Notes: a model not told the origin generated them from the sequence alone. Positions 22,651 through 36,112 are shown, numbered from the stretch's first letter. The stretch is 64,000 bases of DNA from Hyperoplus lanceolatus (GCA_026929865.2 CM049413.1:11292001-11356000); one strand, 5' to 3'. Numbers and translations are program-made.

Positions 22651-24851
22651 AAGTGCCGAAAAAGGGTAAGGCATCTCTCTTTCAGGGGCTCAAATCCAGA
22701 TATTTCAAGTCTATCCATATACAAGAATGTCAGTGCAGTCATCTGCATGAAAGTGAAATGCACTACCTCCACAATAAAAGGGAACAATTCTACCAGTATC
22801 AGCACTGAATGTTGGTAATGGACGTAGATCGTGAGACAAAGTAAAGTAGAAACCTGCTAAATTTTTGGAGAAGTGCAGCTCTACGTCACACTGCGGCAGC
22901 CAATCACAGTATGGGAGTGTCTTTCAGCAACCAACCATACGACACAAAGAGCTGTACTGTTTATTAAGTGGAACTCCGACCGTCGCACAACACTGCTGCG
23001 AAATGCTGCACCTGGTTAATATATTTCAGACATCAAACCTATTTCTGTTGTTGATACAATACTTTGTTGTTAAATGTTTTGCTATTAGTTTCCATACTTT
23101 GAATTGCCTCATTAGTGCTAATGATAATGTAGGTGATCTTATTTTGTGATAAACATCACAATGTGCGCTCTAACTTTTTTTGTTGTGAAATGTTGCTTGA
23201 CCTGAGGTCGTTTCTGTTACACCTGGTTGAGTATTTTCCTGCCTGTAGAAAGAAGCTAGTTGGTGAGTCAATCAACAGGTTAGGTTAGGGCTTACTTATT
23301 TAAGATGCAAAATTACTTATTAATAAGTAAGTACCATTCTCTGGCAAATAATGTTTCATGATTACCGAGCATTCAGTGCGATTATACCACCATCAGTAGT
23401 TCCTCATTTACTTTTAACAACGTCTTACGTGTCTTCAGAAGCCATGTGCACTGAGTGGTGGTTAGTTATGAAAAGGTGTGATTTCGCCAGGTGACCTTGC
23501 AGGTCAAAGGAATTCTGGGTAAATTACCTTGCAGGAGGCAAGACCTATATCGAACGCCTTAGAATGAACCGCAAGGTTGATTGGAAAAATCAAATTTGCA
23601 TACAAGGAACTGAGCGGTGGCTGGCGTAGCAGCAAACCCCTGGCTCTCTGCTCGGTTGGAAGTGGCAACGCTGGGAGGGAACGAGTCCTAATTAAGCAGA
23701 AAAGCATCATTTGGGGAAGATTAGAGTGCTCTCTCCCTCTCTGTATATACACCACAATGGGGCTGACAGTTTGGAAATATAACCGAAGCCTAAATAAGTA
23801 AAGGACTTTAGCTGTGTTTCTAAAATGAACTGGGCTCTGCTCATAAATAATACATATGATGATAGATTGCTGATGAACTGTCTAATGAAGGGGAGGCAGA
23901 GGGGGAGGGGAAAGGGAAGGGAACAGCATTTTTTGCTGACGAACAGCAATTTATTTTTTTATAGATTCAAAAACGGAGACCTCGCAAACGCAGCACGATG
24001 CAGGAATGCTAATGTCCATGGCATTTTTGAAACTGCCGTTATCTTCCTGGCACTGCACATTAGCTAGAGATATGGTTTCCTTGGCACTAATTTACCCTTA
24101 TACGGCAAGCGCTGGAGGTTAGAATCAAAACTTAATGGAACCTCTAATTTGACCAAAAGTTCATTCCCGTTAGGGAAATTAAGGCCTGCTAATTAATGAT
24201 TACATCCTGCTTTTTGAATTGCAAATTCCAAGTCAGACGCTGTTAGAGATATAAGGGAATTGTGACAAGGCCACAAGTAGACTCTCTTTCGTCAGACAGG
24301 ATTCATGTTGACAGAAAGCAGAAGTGGAGGGCCTGATGTTCCCATTTACATCACTCCAGATCAAATGAAGAAATATAACCGCCAGAGATGTGAATCTGAT
24401 TATTTACAGTCTCTGTCTTTTTTTTCAATCATGGCCCACAATGTTTTTAACGGCAGCCGGAGCGCCCAGGGAATAAACCTCCTGGTATTAGACCAATTTC
24501 CACACGGGGAATCCATCTTCTGCGGTCGCCGTGTGCCACATTGGTTTTCCCATCACAAACAACGACCTCAGGCTGTACAGTATTATGTTATGCTCCTCAC
24601 TACATCATTTAGCTCTTAACAATGTGCTCAGCTGTTGTTCCCCCTGCCACCATATCTCCCTTTGCTTTCCTTCTGCCATTTGCTATATGATGAATCCAAT
24701 ATTCATCTGCAGACCTTCCTCCTGCTGTCTTTGGTTCCTGCCTCTCTGACAGCCCTGTTCCTCCTGTCATTGACTGTCACCTGTGACACAGGCTTCCAAG
24801 AGAGACAGCGTGTTTCTTCCTTGCATCATGTGCTAAATGAGCATCTCCACC

Positions 24852-24853
<2 letters not shown>

Positions 24854-24886
<33 letters not shown>

Positions 24887-24922
24887 TCTCTCTCTCTCTC
24901 CAATACAAACACACATACACAC
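24854..24922 (+). repeat. Compound (CT)n/(CA)n/(CT)n/(CA)n low-complexity tract
   Basis: Alternating short CT and CA runs, followed by an imperfect ACACATACACAC stretch. Confidence 0.85.
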
Positions 24923-25047
24923 CGTTGTAAACCCCACCATTGACAGGTGCTGGGAAAGATTTCAGAGCACTGACAACTGCAACTCAAAAATTGGTGAGGG
25001 TTTTTCCAGTATAATAATACAGGAAGAAAGAATTGAGTGAATGTGGA

Positions 25048-25247
<200 letters not shown>

Positions 25248-28200
25248 AGTAAATGTTTGCTGTATCTAAGTCCGTCATGGAGCAGGTGTTGCGCACCGGA
25301 TCTCTGCCTCCAGGCAAACTGATTTTGATAATGAGTGAAAAACAAACAAGTCACCTCTAATAAACATGTGTTATGGAGCCAAAAAGCGGCTCTCAAACAC
25401 TGGAGAAAAGGGCTGGGGAAAAAAATACACTAAGTGTGATATTGGTTGTCCAGCTTCCTCAGTTATATTTCTTTTCCAGTATAGTTGCTGCTGTTACAAT
25501 GTGTTCCCATTGAACACAACTCCAGCAAATGAATGCACTGTATGTAAGATTCTGCCATTGATGCAGTTCCCTCTTTCAGCTCCCTCTTTTTCTCCCCCTT
25601 GGTTTTACGGCAGTGCCTCCAAGCTGCTTGTTCCGATACAGTACGCATGAGCACCAACAGAAAAGGTTGAGGTCTTTAAAGATACTCCACTTCCTGACAC
25701 ACGATGAATATTCTCCATACACACTCTTCCCCTCCTACACATACAAATACACCCTCCACCCTCCTCCTCTATCCCCACTTCCCCTCACTGCCTTTACATC
25801 TCTGCACTGCCTCATATCTCCCTCCTCCATCTCCCTGGATTTTTTAACGCCTCCCTCCCCCAACTTTATTTTCTTCCTCTTCCTTATTTTTTTTGTGTCA
25901 TAACTTTTCCTACCACTTTCTCTTCCTCTTGGGAAGTGGCACAGAATCGCTGTAAGTGCTGCAAAAGCAAATCTATTTATCATAACCATCTATTTCTCAG
26001 TGTACGTATATCTTATATGCTACACTGAAAGACACACTTACACACACGGGCTGTAGAGGAAAAAGGAAAAACAAACAGCTTCTCTTAACACCATGCTACA
26101 AGGAAAATGTGCATGAGCAGTAAGCGATGGGGACTTGTAAATAATGATACAATATATGTGATTCACTCTCCCAATAGCGACGGTGCACTAAATTAAAAGT
26201 GGGAGGTAAACGGGCGGTAGTGCCCACTCTCGTCCCACGCACAGAAATGCGGTGGAGCGAAGCGGTCTTCAGGGACTTCCCATTGACTCCACACAAGGTG
26301 AGAACGGAGCGGGAACAGAAGGCTGAGCAAAAAAACACTTCAAACCACACGGCAGGAAGACAGAGAGGAAACACAGTCGCAAGGGTAGGGACAGCTATAG
26401 GGCCAAGACACAGCCATTACTCGGCTCTCACCCACAATCAATCAAACAAGCACACATCTGCACAAATGACCCACACAGACAATTAGACATGAAAACACCT
26501 TAAAAGGCCACCTAATAGAAGCAAGACACTCTCTCTAAGGTTACACACACACACACACACACACACCCACACACTGTGGGAGAGCTCGACAGGACATTGA
26601 TATTCTATACACCCACACACAGCATGCTGAGGATCTGGTCTGTGTGTCTCCCAGTTTTTACACACTACGCCTGTGAAGGCACAGTCCCATGCAGCATTAC
26701 ACAGTTCCCTATACCATGAGATGAAAAAAAAATCATAATCCAAGCCATTTTCTGACACATACTGTACACGCAAAAGTACATGTTGTGTATGAAATGTGGC
26801 TTTAGCATTTTTACGGTCATGAGAACACCACACACGCACAGAAGCCTGCTGTGCCAAAGCCCGTAGCTAGCTACCGAAGAGCAGCTGAACCATCCAAATA
26901 AACACCTTAGCAAACAAAGCATGGCAGCTGATTAGTACATAGCCAGTGGAGAATTTGCACAGTTTTAAAAATGGAGTATGGTGATCAGGTAGGGTAATCT
27001 GCTACACATATCCTCTATAATCTTGTCATTAATAGTGCCTGTATTCAAAATATAGTGTTAACAGCAGGCCATCCCTTCTCATCCAGCCCGCCAGTTGTAA
27101 CAAATGCAAATAACAGACTGCACCGTACCAGTGTTACTCTTAACATCACTGCACACTGATCCAGAGAGAGACGGCAGCGCAAAGGAGGTTTCCAGTAGTA
27201 GGCTACGAGATGAGTCACGTATTGTCTTTATAAATCAATGGATGAGAACACACCGGGAAAAGGCATGTGTGTGAGTACAGAGACATGATTATACGTGTGC
27301 CGTGGCTCATGAATTAACCATAGCTGCTGAATTTACACATCAAGGCGGCAAATGAATTCCAAATAGATTTTTGATGCAGACCAACACGAGACCTGATTAA
27401 ATGATGAGAGTTGAAGATACAGAAAACATGGAAGGAAAATAAAGAAGTGAAGAACGGTTTTACTCTAATCCGCCGACTCGGTGTTCAGCGTTCAGGCTTC
27501 TAATTTTTTTTCTTTTTTTTTAAGCTGGATCATCATCTGGTAAACATACATCGCAAGCCAGTCAGTTTCCAGCTCTGCACGTCGTGGCTATGCAGCAGAC
27601 AAACCCTGACCAACAAGTTAGCAACACATAGAAGATAGCGAACAATAGTCATAATCCCTCAAGTACATCACCTTTACATTTAATTGGGACGTCAGGACAT
27701 TACATTCAGAGCTGAGCAGCTAGCTTGTTCTGTCAGTCGGTGAAAATATAACGCAAGGTTAATAGTTAGCTCAGCATCACAAGGGGAAGCTGAGAGCTTT
27801 CAATAGTAGGCTATATATTGAACTTCAATCATCAGGTCTGATTCATGAAGAATTTTGAAGTTAACTTGAAAATATAAATAAAATGTTTGTGTGTGGCAGA
27901 GTTGAGTCCTGATAAAAGGAGGAGGAATGTTCATAGCATTGACTGGGTTCACAGTTTTTATTATCCCCCTCTGATAGAGCAGTGACCCCCTATTATAAAA
28001 AAAACAACAGCAAGAGAAACACATACAGAACATTTGACCCCCTCCCACACAATCCTGGCTCAAACGCTGTGTGCACAGGTCACACTGTATACGGTCTACA
28101 ACAACAGTTAATGTTTTCCCTAAAAAGCATTTATTTCAAGACTCTGTACCTACTTCCCCAGGCAAAGTATTGAAATATCTGAACTGTAAAAAATGCGAGT

Positions 28201-31200
28201 AGCACATTCCTCCATCCAAGGATATAACTCTTATATTTTTGCCAGTAGGTTGCTTCCCGTCCAATCCACTTACATCACACTTTCAAGCTCTAAAGACTTT
28301 TGCTATCATATTTGTAATAGAACAGTTTCGCTTGAAGATGTACCGATTTAAATGTTCCCTCTAACAATAGAATAGATACATTAAGCCACTGGAGGTGGCG
28401 GCTGTTGCTGCTGCTTCTGCTGAAGGGTCAAAATTACTTTCATTCTGGATGCACAGAGCACTAGAGAGAGATTTCAATTTTCTTCAAATATTCTCATTAC
28501 AGAGATGACGGCTGCCAAAGGGTCTCAGACCTTCATATAATTACATCTTCAATAGGAAAAAATCTCAATTATAACAGAATACCTAATTATCACGCTGCCC
28601 ATATTTGAAATTGCCCTCAGATGAAACGAAAACTAGAATCATATCATCCACTAAGCTGTGAGGACAGTTTCCACTTCTCGTAACACCGCTGTTGTTAAGC
28701 ACCCGGGAGCATTAGAGGGAAGACCTGTCACGGCTCAACACCTGAAGGGAATGAACAGAGAACAAGATATGACAGAGCACAAACCTGTGTCCTCACTGGC
28801 TGCCTTTTCTATGAAGGGACACTGATAACTCTGAGGGCGCCGCGCGGTGCAAAATACCACCTCTATCGCCAGACCTCAGACTAGGCCTTCTGCTTCAATA
28901 ACAAAACAAATTATTTTGACCAAGTGCTGTGGCTGCCATATCATTTTCCGGGTGATGTGGCGTAACAAGGCCCATTTCCCAAATAATCAAACTCCAGCCA
29001 GTGACCATCCAACTATCAACAGCTTTGATCTTTTTCCAACATTGCGGCCATTTCCATCATTGCGGCAATGTAATTTCCCAGTGGGTAACCGGCACCAGCA
29101 GTGCCGACTCCCTGTGTAATGTACTATGGAGCCACCATTCGGAAGTTGGAAAGCCCTCTTTGTGGAAAGCATTTGCATTCAAATCATTGAGTCTGAAATT
29201 GGTTCTACCTGTCTGAGATCCGGACTATCTCCTGTGGTTTCCCACTGCCAGTTAAGTGCAATTTTTATAACCTTGGAGCGCAAGAAATGCTAATGGCTAT
29301 GTGTATGAAGGGACCTAACTATGTTTTTCTGAGCACTCCTCCTAAGAAAGTAGTCTCCTCCCCCTTACCTGGGATAGCACTAGACGAGTCCCATGGCATT
29401 TTCCCATTGGAGCTCATGAACAGATTATAATGGCCTACCATTCCTCAAAATAATGAAGAAGACTTGGTGTGCCTCAGACCTCTTGATGGACCAGAGAGGA
29501 TAAAGAAGTAGAAATAAGCGAAATGGGAGACTTTAGTGTGACAGAGAAGTCAAAGTTTTCACAATTTTCCATTCGGTTCATATACTTCAAATCCCAGGTT
29601 GATTAAGTGCCTCTTCTTGAGGTTTTATCTGTTTCCCCATGCACCTTTTAATTTAACTCAGGTTCACTACACCGTAGATTAAAATTAGTGTTCATCAAGA
29701 CCAGCAGCCAAGAAAGAGCATTAATATGTTTGGGCTCTTCTGTTTTCTTCAAGAATTGAACTTGCTTAACGGTGTTATATAGATGAGCAGTGAGACAAAT
29801 TGTATACTGACGTTCTAACCTAACCTTTGAATCTGTTAAACTGGCTGAATCTAAATATAATTTAATAATTTCTATCTTTGCGTGAAAATAACCTGGCTCA
29901 AACTCATGCTTTTTCATCCTTTGTCTTCCCTGGAGTGGCCACTGCTGCTATACCAAGCCCTTGTTCAGCATAGATAGTTAAAGCCTCAGAGGACCCTGGA
30001 CCCTGAAGCAGTGACTGCCAATCAATTCTAAAGCATGCTGTTGCAGAGGCAATACTTGATCTGAGCTTCCAGGGCTGAGCTCTGACTACTTCACTGCAAT
30101 TTTCTGACACCATGAAATCAAATTAAAAATGCATTTGGACATTGATCAGCTGATTGATCGCGGCTCAGAAAGCAACCTTGTTGCGTTTTTGTTCAGCCAG
30201 GGTCCACTCACCTTCCCATACCATATAAATGTATTGATCCCCATGCTCACTCTTGGATCCATATGAACCATTAACTATCCTTTCAGGGTTTCTCCATCCA
30301 TTTGTGTGACTCATAGCAGATTCCACTGAGCTAAAAATGTCCAGCACAATGCTTAGCAAACCCATAAGCTTTTAGACACCACTGCACATCGACGGCATAA
30401 TGAAGCCAGGTGAAAATATCAAGTTATCCATCCATTTAGATGCCCTGTTCACCAAAATAATCTGATGAATGTCTAAGAGGGAACAATAATATCATGCATT
30501 CAAATGTTCACAAACAACTTGAATAGTTGGAGAGAGGAATACCTCAATAGAGATGGAAGGACAAGCTTAATTCAAAAACGAATAAGAGGACAAATTGCAT
30601 ATTTCAATCAGTGTTATTCACACATTTTCGTTTAGCAAAATTGCAACCAGGGGGAAAAATTACATGATATCTTGTGCTTTTTGAGGCGCTTGTGTTGCAC
30701 AATGAATGAAAGAATAAATTGAATGGCAGTGAATAAGGTGCATTTGTATGCAAAATTGCAGAGACAGCCCAAAGACGGCGCTTCAGGCAGATGGACGTGC
30801 ATGTAATCAGGTATCGAATCCGCCTGTCTGGTGTATGCTCCGCCTGGGCCGTGTTGCGAGGGGCAGGTGAATGGCGGCCTGCTATTGTCTCTGAGCATTG
30901 GTCCACATGAATGACCCAGCCTGCGTCCACATTAGCACGGATCAACTCCCGTGGGTTATCATCTCCTCAGAAAACAGCGGCTACAACACATTTGGGCAAA
31001 TAACCGTACGCCCATATCCGGAAAAACCCTCGCTTTCGTTCAACCTTCCTGACTTTTATTCAACTCAATCAATCTTCTCCGTGCTTTCTTCTGCTGAAAG
31101 GCCGCTCCACTTTCCACCTCTGAAGCGTGTTCCTCCTTCCATTCCACACACCTCTTCCCTACAGTAATACTCTTCACATTTTGCATCCCTCCCTTTCCCT

Positions 31201-33308
31201 TGATCTATTTTCTCATTTCTTCTTATCCATCTCCTTCATCACTCGCTCTTTTCTTTCTTTTCTTTTCTTCACAGCATCTCAGAAAACAATTCCCTTTGCT
31301 GCAGCTAAATATGTGCAAACTTTCCCCCGTAGAGTATCAGGGTTCTTCTCGGCCCCGCCGCGATCCACCTCCGGCTCTGGCTGGGTCTGCACACGCCCAC
31401 ACGGACCGACCTAGCGGTTAATGAGCCCGTTGAGTGAGACAGCACCTCGACTCAACATTGATCACCAGGCCTCTCTGTACCTCGAACTCTCAGGGAAGCT
31501 ATTTGTCAAGGTGATAATTTATTTTGTCGCACCAGATACAGTGTGCCTGGAGATTGGGTTGGTTTTCTTTCCTTTGGTCTAGGGGCCTGGCATACAGCAT
31601 TTCAGGTCCAAATCAGGGTCATAATGTGTAGCATGAAACACACAAGAGCTGTAACTCATTGAGGATCATCCACAAACAGAAAAGGGAGACTTTCATCTCG
31701 CTCAGAAAGCTAGGGAATGGCGATTTAGCAAAGAGATGTGTGGCCCAATTTCAAACTATATTCCTTCCCACGCCTGGGCAAATACTTTTTGCTCTGGTAT
31801 TCTGCTAAGTTATAAGCATTATTAGAGACACTTTGTGACTAAGGGAAAGAGTGGGAGAGTGAAAGAAAGCTCTACGGTTGTTTTGATCATGCTGACATGG
31901 GGTGCCTAATTATGGAAATGCGGACTGTCTAACCACTGAGGCCAAACACCTGATGAAGGGGAGGTGGCAGTAGCACGGGACGCTGCTTGTGGGTAGGCGA
32001 GGCTACCGCAGTGCACCGCTGCTCCCGCGTGCTCTCAAGATGTTCCACATCTCCCCCCTAATTGGCAGATGGCCTCAGATGCGAGATGATTTAATGGCTT
32101 GTGTGTGTGTTTTTTCCTGCCTCAGTCAGCCATTAGCAGGGACATCTGTAACGAGTTGGCCGGGCGCACTGCTGTGAGCGGAAGCTGAGACCAACACTTT
32201 CTAATGGGGGGGTAGTGCGATCGTGACGAACTCGGGCAGTAATCAAAGCACTATTTTACACACTATTTCTGTGGGTGATGATAATCGAGACATCTCCTTT
32301 CAAATGGTTCACTGCGGAGGAAAAGTCCACAACAAATCATCTGATGTTGTTTACTTCAGAAAAAGCTGTAAAATAATCAAACAGCACAGTGGAACTGGAT
32401 ACCAACTGTGTGACAGTCACCCTTTGACTTTCAATACACCAGAGCGAGATGTATCTCGCTGTGCGTTATCATGAAAAGCCATTTTCATGGTTTTGGCATA
32501 AACAGCTTGGCTCCCAAGTGATCCCATTTCTTGCAGCGCTGAATGTGGCGCTCAAGGGTAAACATTAAGGTCTCAACCAGAGTGTGGTCCTAAAGGCCAC
32601 TGGTCTGCCACTGCCGTCATTTCTTGGCACTCCCTCCAGAGCCTGCCTCTACAGTATAACCAGAGCTGGATCAGCGATGGAGTTGCATCACTGGACAAAT
32701 AAGGCCTTCAGCTGGTTCTCTTTCCATGTAGACAGACAGAGTGACTGAGAAGTAGCCCCTAACCTAAGGCCTTCTAAAGCTTGATGACAATCAGTATTCA
32801 TGCCATAGCCTCCCAGGATTTGTCTGCAACCTGCAAACTGGGTCAATTTTTGCATTATTTTAGAGATTTGTATCTCAGTGTGAGGTTTTGCACACGCAGG
32901 CATGAAGACCCACACCTGCACTTTGTCTCTCTCTCTCTGTTATTCCTCCCCCTCTGCTTCTCTCTCTCTTTCTCTCTGCACCCACACAATATTCTGAATC
33001 CTTTATTATGAGCACATATTTGTCATTATAACACTTGAATGTCGATTTAAAGCAACAAAATGTGCTAACGCTATAATGAACGATCACGGTGAGCAACCAC
33101 ACTTGTGTTATAAAAATCATTTTGGACGCTGCACAAGCCTAAAGACTAATTAAAATTGATAGATAGGACTTATGCTGATTATGAGATTTAAAACTAAATG
33201 CAAGCACATTCAGTTAATATACCCCCTTCCCTATTCATGTCACACTGACAGGATTAACTCTAGTCATAAATCTAAAATAGTTCTGAATGTGACTCTGCCA
33301 TTCACACA
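25248..33308. other. Gene-free sequence
   Basis: Unique DNA with CT-rich patches (25740-25920, 31180-31270, 32925-32980) and a short (AC)12 run at about 26544-26567. 28840-29215 looks like a candidate conserved non-coding block, with an ATTTGCAT octamer at 29171-29178. No exon, RNA gene or recognisable transposon was seen. Confidence 0.45.
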
Positions 33309-34241
33309 TTAAAGCCACTACGAGTAAGTCGGCACGTTGGCGACACCTTTGAACAAAAGCGGTAGTATTTTAACGACGCCAGCTGTCGTGAAGCTGTTTT
33401 CTAGCTCGTGCAGGGAGTGCAAGATTCAAATAATCAGGAAGCAATATGGTGCGTGTCCGTGTGTTGAAAGTGTGGAGGGCACCGGACTCTTTTCGGCTCT
33501 GTGAGTCTATGGGTGACACAGCATCAACTAATGGCAGTAAGTGCTAAACACACCTGATTGCAATGAGTTGATGCATTGTCTCCTCTCACGGAGCTGAACG
33601 AGTCTGTGTCCTCACACCAAGCGAATGAACGAGAGATGGCAGTTAGTTAGTATGGATCACGATTAGGTAATGTGTTTATGTTGTAAATAATGACCATTTC
33701 AGATGAATAATGGTCATCTGATGATGCTGGTGAGGCAAAGTAAACTTTGTTTTAGTAGGCTACCGCTCATTCATTTAGGAGTAAACACTGCAGTCTAGGT
33801 TCGCTGCGTGAAATTGTGTATACGTTGCTTGGCAACGCCCTCTCCCGCCCCGCCTGTCACTCTCCCTTTTAGCTTTTCTTCATTGCATTTTCTTTTTTTT
33901 CTTTGATGGTTCAGCCCCGTTATCAGTCATTATGAACAAATAACTGTCTCAAACAAGGCTCCCGCTCCCCTTCCCTCACCTGGAGCCATAGGCTTCTCAA
34001 ATCGCGTTCCTGCGCCGCACTGAAATCTGCGACCAATACGGATATGTGACCATAGAGCATGCCCGCGTGAACCGAAAATCGGACTGGGTGTACGACCAGA
34101 TCAAATGCAGTAATAAAAACTATATAAAAAAGTCTTTCTTTGCACAGATGGTCTCGTTTGCTGTTAAAGGTAATTTATGATTATGAGAGTAAACATGAGG
34201 CTGTTTAAAAGATATTTAAATGTTACTCGTTGCTGCTTTAA
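33309..34241. mobile_element. TTAA-bounded non-autonomous element with terminal inverted repeats
   Basis: Left end TTAA-AGCCACTACGAGTAAG (33309-33328) and right end CTCGTTGCTGCT-TTAA (34226-34241) are inverted copies: the right end read in reverse gives AGCAGCAACGAGTAAC. TTAA flanks both ends, as after piggyBac-type insertion, but the terminal bases are not the usual piggyBac CCC, so the superfamily is open. The interior is CpG-richer than its surroundings and carries an RFX-like GTTGCTTGGCAAC palindrome at 33824-33836. No transposase frame is present. Confidence 0.55.
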
Positions 34242-35509
34242 CATTAATGAGGAAGTGACAGTGCTGCAGCCCCACCTTGCCAGTTCCCATCAGGTTTATG
34301 AACAGTTTTTCTCACAGTTTGACTTGAGGGATCCTTCAAATATGTGATTATCTCACACGCACATACAATCAAATTTCTACTTCTAATTATGGACTGTATG
34401 TGTACTCTCCTCTGCTGAGTGCCTCGGAGGTGGATGAGGGACCAGGAGCAGATGGGAGTAATGAGATGCAGGGAAAAAATTGAATCGACAGGGACGGGCC
34501 GGCTGGTGAAAGGAACAGCATCTAGAAAAATAACCAAATATGAGATAGAGATAGGAGAAGAGAAGCCTGAGGTGAATACAAATGGACAGGGGAGAAACAC
34601 AGATAGAGGGGGTTGGGGTCTGGTGGTGGGAGTTTGTGTGAGGAGAGGAGATAAAAGAATGTGAGAAAGATGGATTCACTGTTGGCTAATGAGAAGACAA
34701 AGGCAGTAGGATCTGCATCGATCTCTGCCCCACAGCAAGCTGGCTTTATAGCTCACAGGTAGAGAGAGAGGGGGGGGGGAGCCTGGGGAAGCTTACCAGA
34801 GGTAAGCAACCCTACTGTTGTAGGAGGAATTGGAGACCAATGATATAGTCTCAGAAAGGGTGTATGTCTATGCGTGTGGGCTGTGAATGCATTAATGTGT
34901 CTGGCAGCAGGCGTACTTATTTTATAGCCAGGCCAGCCTTCACACTCAAGTTTGAGCCCTGTGTGTGTGAATAGTGTATTTGTGCTTCATGGGGGGCAGG
35001 CAGGATGATGGACGACAAACAAGCAAAGGCAGGGTCAATGAAAATATGACAGCTTCAATTAGACATTACAGTGATGCAGAAGAGAGGACTGAATGTGAGA
35101 TAGAAATCAAATATTTATATAGTAGCCACTCTGCATGCAGGGCAGAAAGAAGGAACAGTGCACAAACAGTTTCCGTCTGGAGATGCATCACGGTACTCTT
35201 TGATTAAATGACTGATTAAATGACAGTGAAATGGATTCTGAGATGTTGAAATTATTGTAGAGATGAAAACAAGTGTGTAATGAGTGACTAGAAAGGACAG
35301 TTGATGTAGTATCTTGAACATGGAAAATAATTGGCTTATTGCTGTTGTGTAATATATATCAGTGGTGTTCTACATGGTTCAATGCTGCAGAGGTTGTCCA
35401 AAGTCTAGAGCAAGTTCTCAGCACAGGTATAGGTTCGCATCAACAAAGAGGAACACAAGTTAATTTGCCATTATCACGGACGGGGCTGCAGATACGGTTG
35501 CAGAAAGCC
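34242..35509. other. Gene-free intronic sequence next to exon 1
   Basis: Purine-rich stretch at about 34410-34680 (TC/Ser-Pro frames on the minus strand), a G9 run near 34773, and a tandem duplicated 12-mer (TGATTAAATGAC) near 35201-35224. No further ephrin exon was found. Confidence 0.5.
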
Positions 35510-35515
35510 ACTTAC
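35510..35515 (-). other. Splice donor of ephrin exon 1
   Basis: On the minus strand the exon ends ...CTC CA and is followed at once by GTAAGT, a full match to the intron side of the donor consensus. It falls exactly where ephrin-A genes are interrupted, after the YWNSSN motif, and leaves a phase-2 split codon. Confidence 0.85.
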
Positions 35516-35625
35516 TGGAGGTTTGAGCTGTTCCAGTAGACCGCATGCCGGTCGTTGGCTCTCGACAGGTGCAAGTTAGTAAGCACCAGCGTGATGAGGC
35601 TGAGAGAAAACGTTGCGAGAGCCAT
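35516..35625 (-). CDS. efna3: Ephrin-A exon 1 (signal peptide and start of receptor-binding domain), efna3-like, partial
   Basis: Exon 1 of a GPI-anchored ephrin-A ligand for Eph receptor tyrosine kinases, which act in contact-dependent axon guidance and tissue boundaries at the cell surface. Seen: an ATG at 35625 in a strong context (A at -3, G at +4), 36 codons plus two bases (CA), then a GTAAGT donor. Residues 2-20 are hydrophobic with a likely signal-peptidase site after Ser-Arg-Ala (21-23). Residues 26-35 are RHAVYWNSSN, the conserved first strand of the ephrin domain, with an N-glycosylation site at Asn32. Known: ephrin-A genes split exactly here between exons 1 and 2. The split codon CA- can only give His or Gln. 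This fits ephrin-A3 (NSSN-x-H) and not the NPRF/NPKF of A1, A2 and A5, so I favour efna3 over its paralogues. The remaining exons are not recognised in the window. The paralogue is less certain than the family. Confidence 0.85.
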
Positions 35626-35950
35626 AATCCCTCCGGTGCTCGTCCAGCCCTGGTTCCCCTTTCTCTCTCTCTCTCTTCCTGCTGCGTCCTCGCTCCTTCT
35701 GTCCCAGGCGGCGTGTCGTTCACAACATCCCAGCTGTCAAAAAAACACCTTTTCAAGTTCCCAGTTACCTTAACAGCGGGTAAAATCAGGTTGACTTGTG
35801 GTTTACGTGTTCTTCAACTCAAATCCCATCGCGATGAGACCCATTTGGAGATCTTCACTTTGTGCCAAAATATGTTTTGGACTTATTTCTCTTACCCGCG
35901 ATGTGCACTTTAAAGTCACTCCTTCATGTGTTTGGGCAATTCTCCTTTCA

Positions 35951-36112
35951 TTAGCGAGAAACAAATGCAGGTGATGATAAGGCAGGATAGGTTTTCACAT
36001 TCACAACCGGCCGAGCTGAGGTCGCTGTTTGTTGTTCTTTGCGCTGCCGCTGGATCTCCGGTGAAATGTTTTGTGTACCTGCCGCTCCTCTCATCATCAT
36101 CATCATCATCAT
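35951..36112 (-). other. Upstream open reading frame beginning with seven tandem ATGs
   Basis: The plus-strand (CAT)7 run at 36092-36112 reads as seven consecutive ATG codons on the ephrin strand. The frame stays open for 53 codons and ends at TAA at 35951-35953, about 325 bases before the ephrin start. If transcription begins upstream of 36112, scanning ribosomes would meet this uORF first. The peptide itself matches nothing I know; its value, if any, would be regulatory. Confidence 0.4.
36092..36112 (+). repeat. (CAT)7 trinucleotide repeat followed by (AGC)n
   Basis: Seven perfect CAT units, then an AGCAGCAGCAGC stretch to about 36125. It sits in the presumed leader or promoter of the ephrin gene. 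Confidence 0.9.

Larger units (their letters stand above)
35626..36112 (-). other. Presumed 5' UTR / first-exon leader of the ephrin-A gene
   Basis: This stretch lies immediately 5' of the ephrin ATG on the minus strand. It is richer in CpG than its surroundings, contains a CT/GA stretch near 35663-35676, and leads up to the GC-box-bearing segment. No intron signal between it and exon 1 is evident. The transcription start cannot be read from sequence, so the outer limit is a guess. Confidence 0.45.

Noticed and set aside
35460..35756. 98-codon minus-strand frame overlapping the ephrin exon
   Set aside because: It is a different reading frame with no family features; the ephrin frame has signal peptide, conserved motif and donor.
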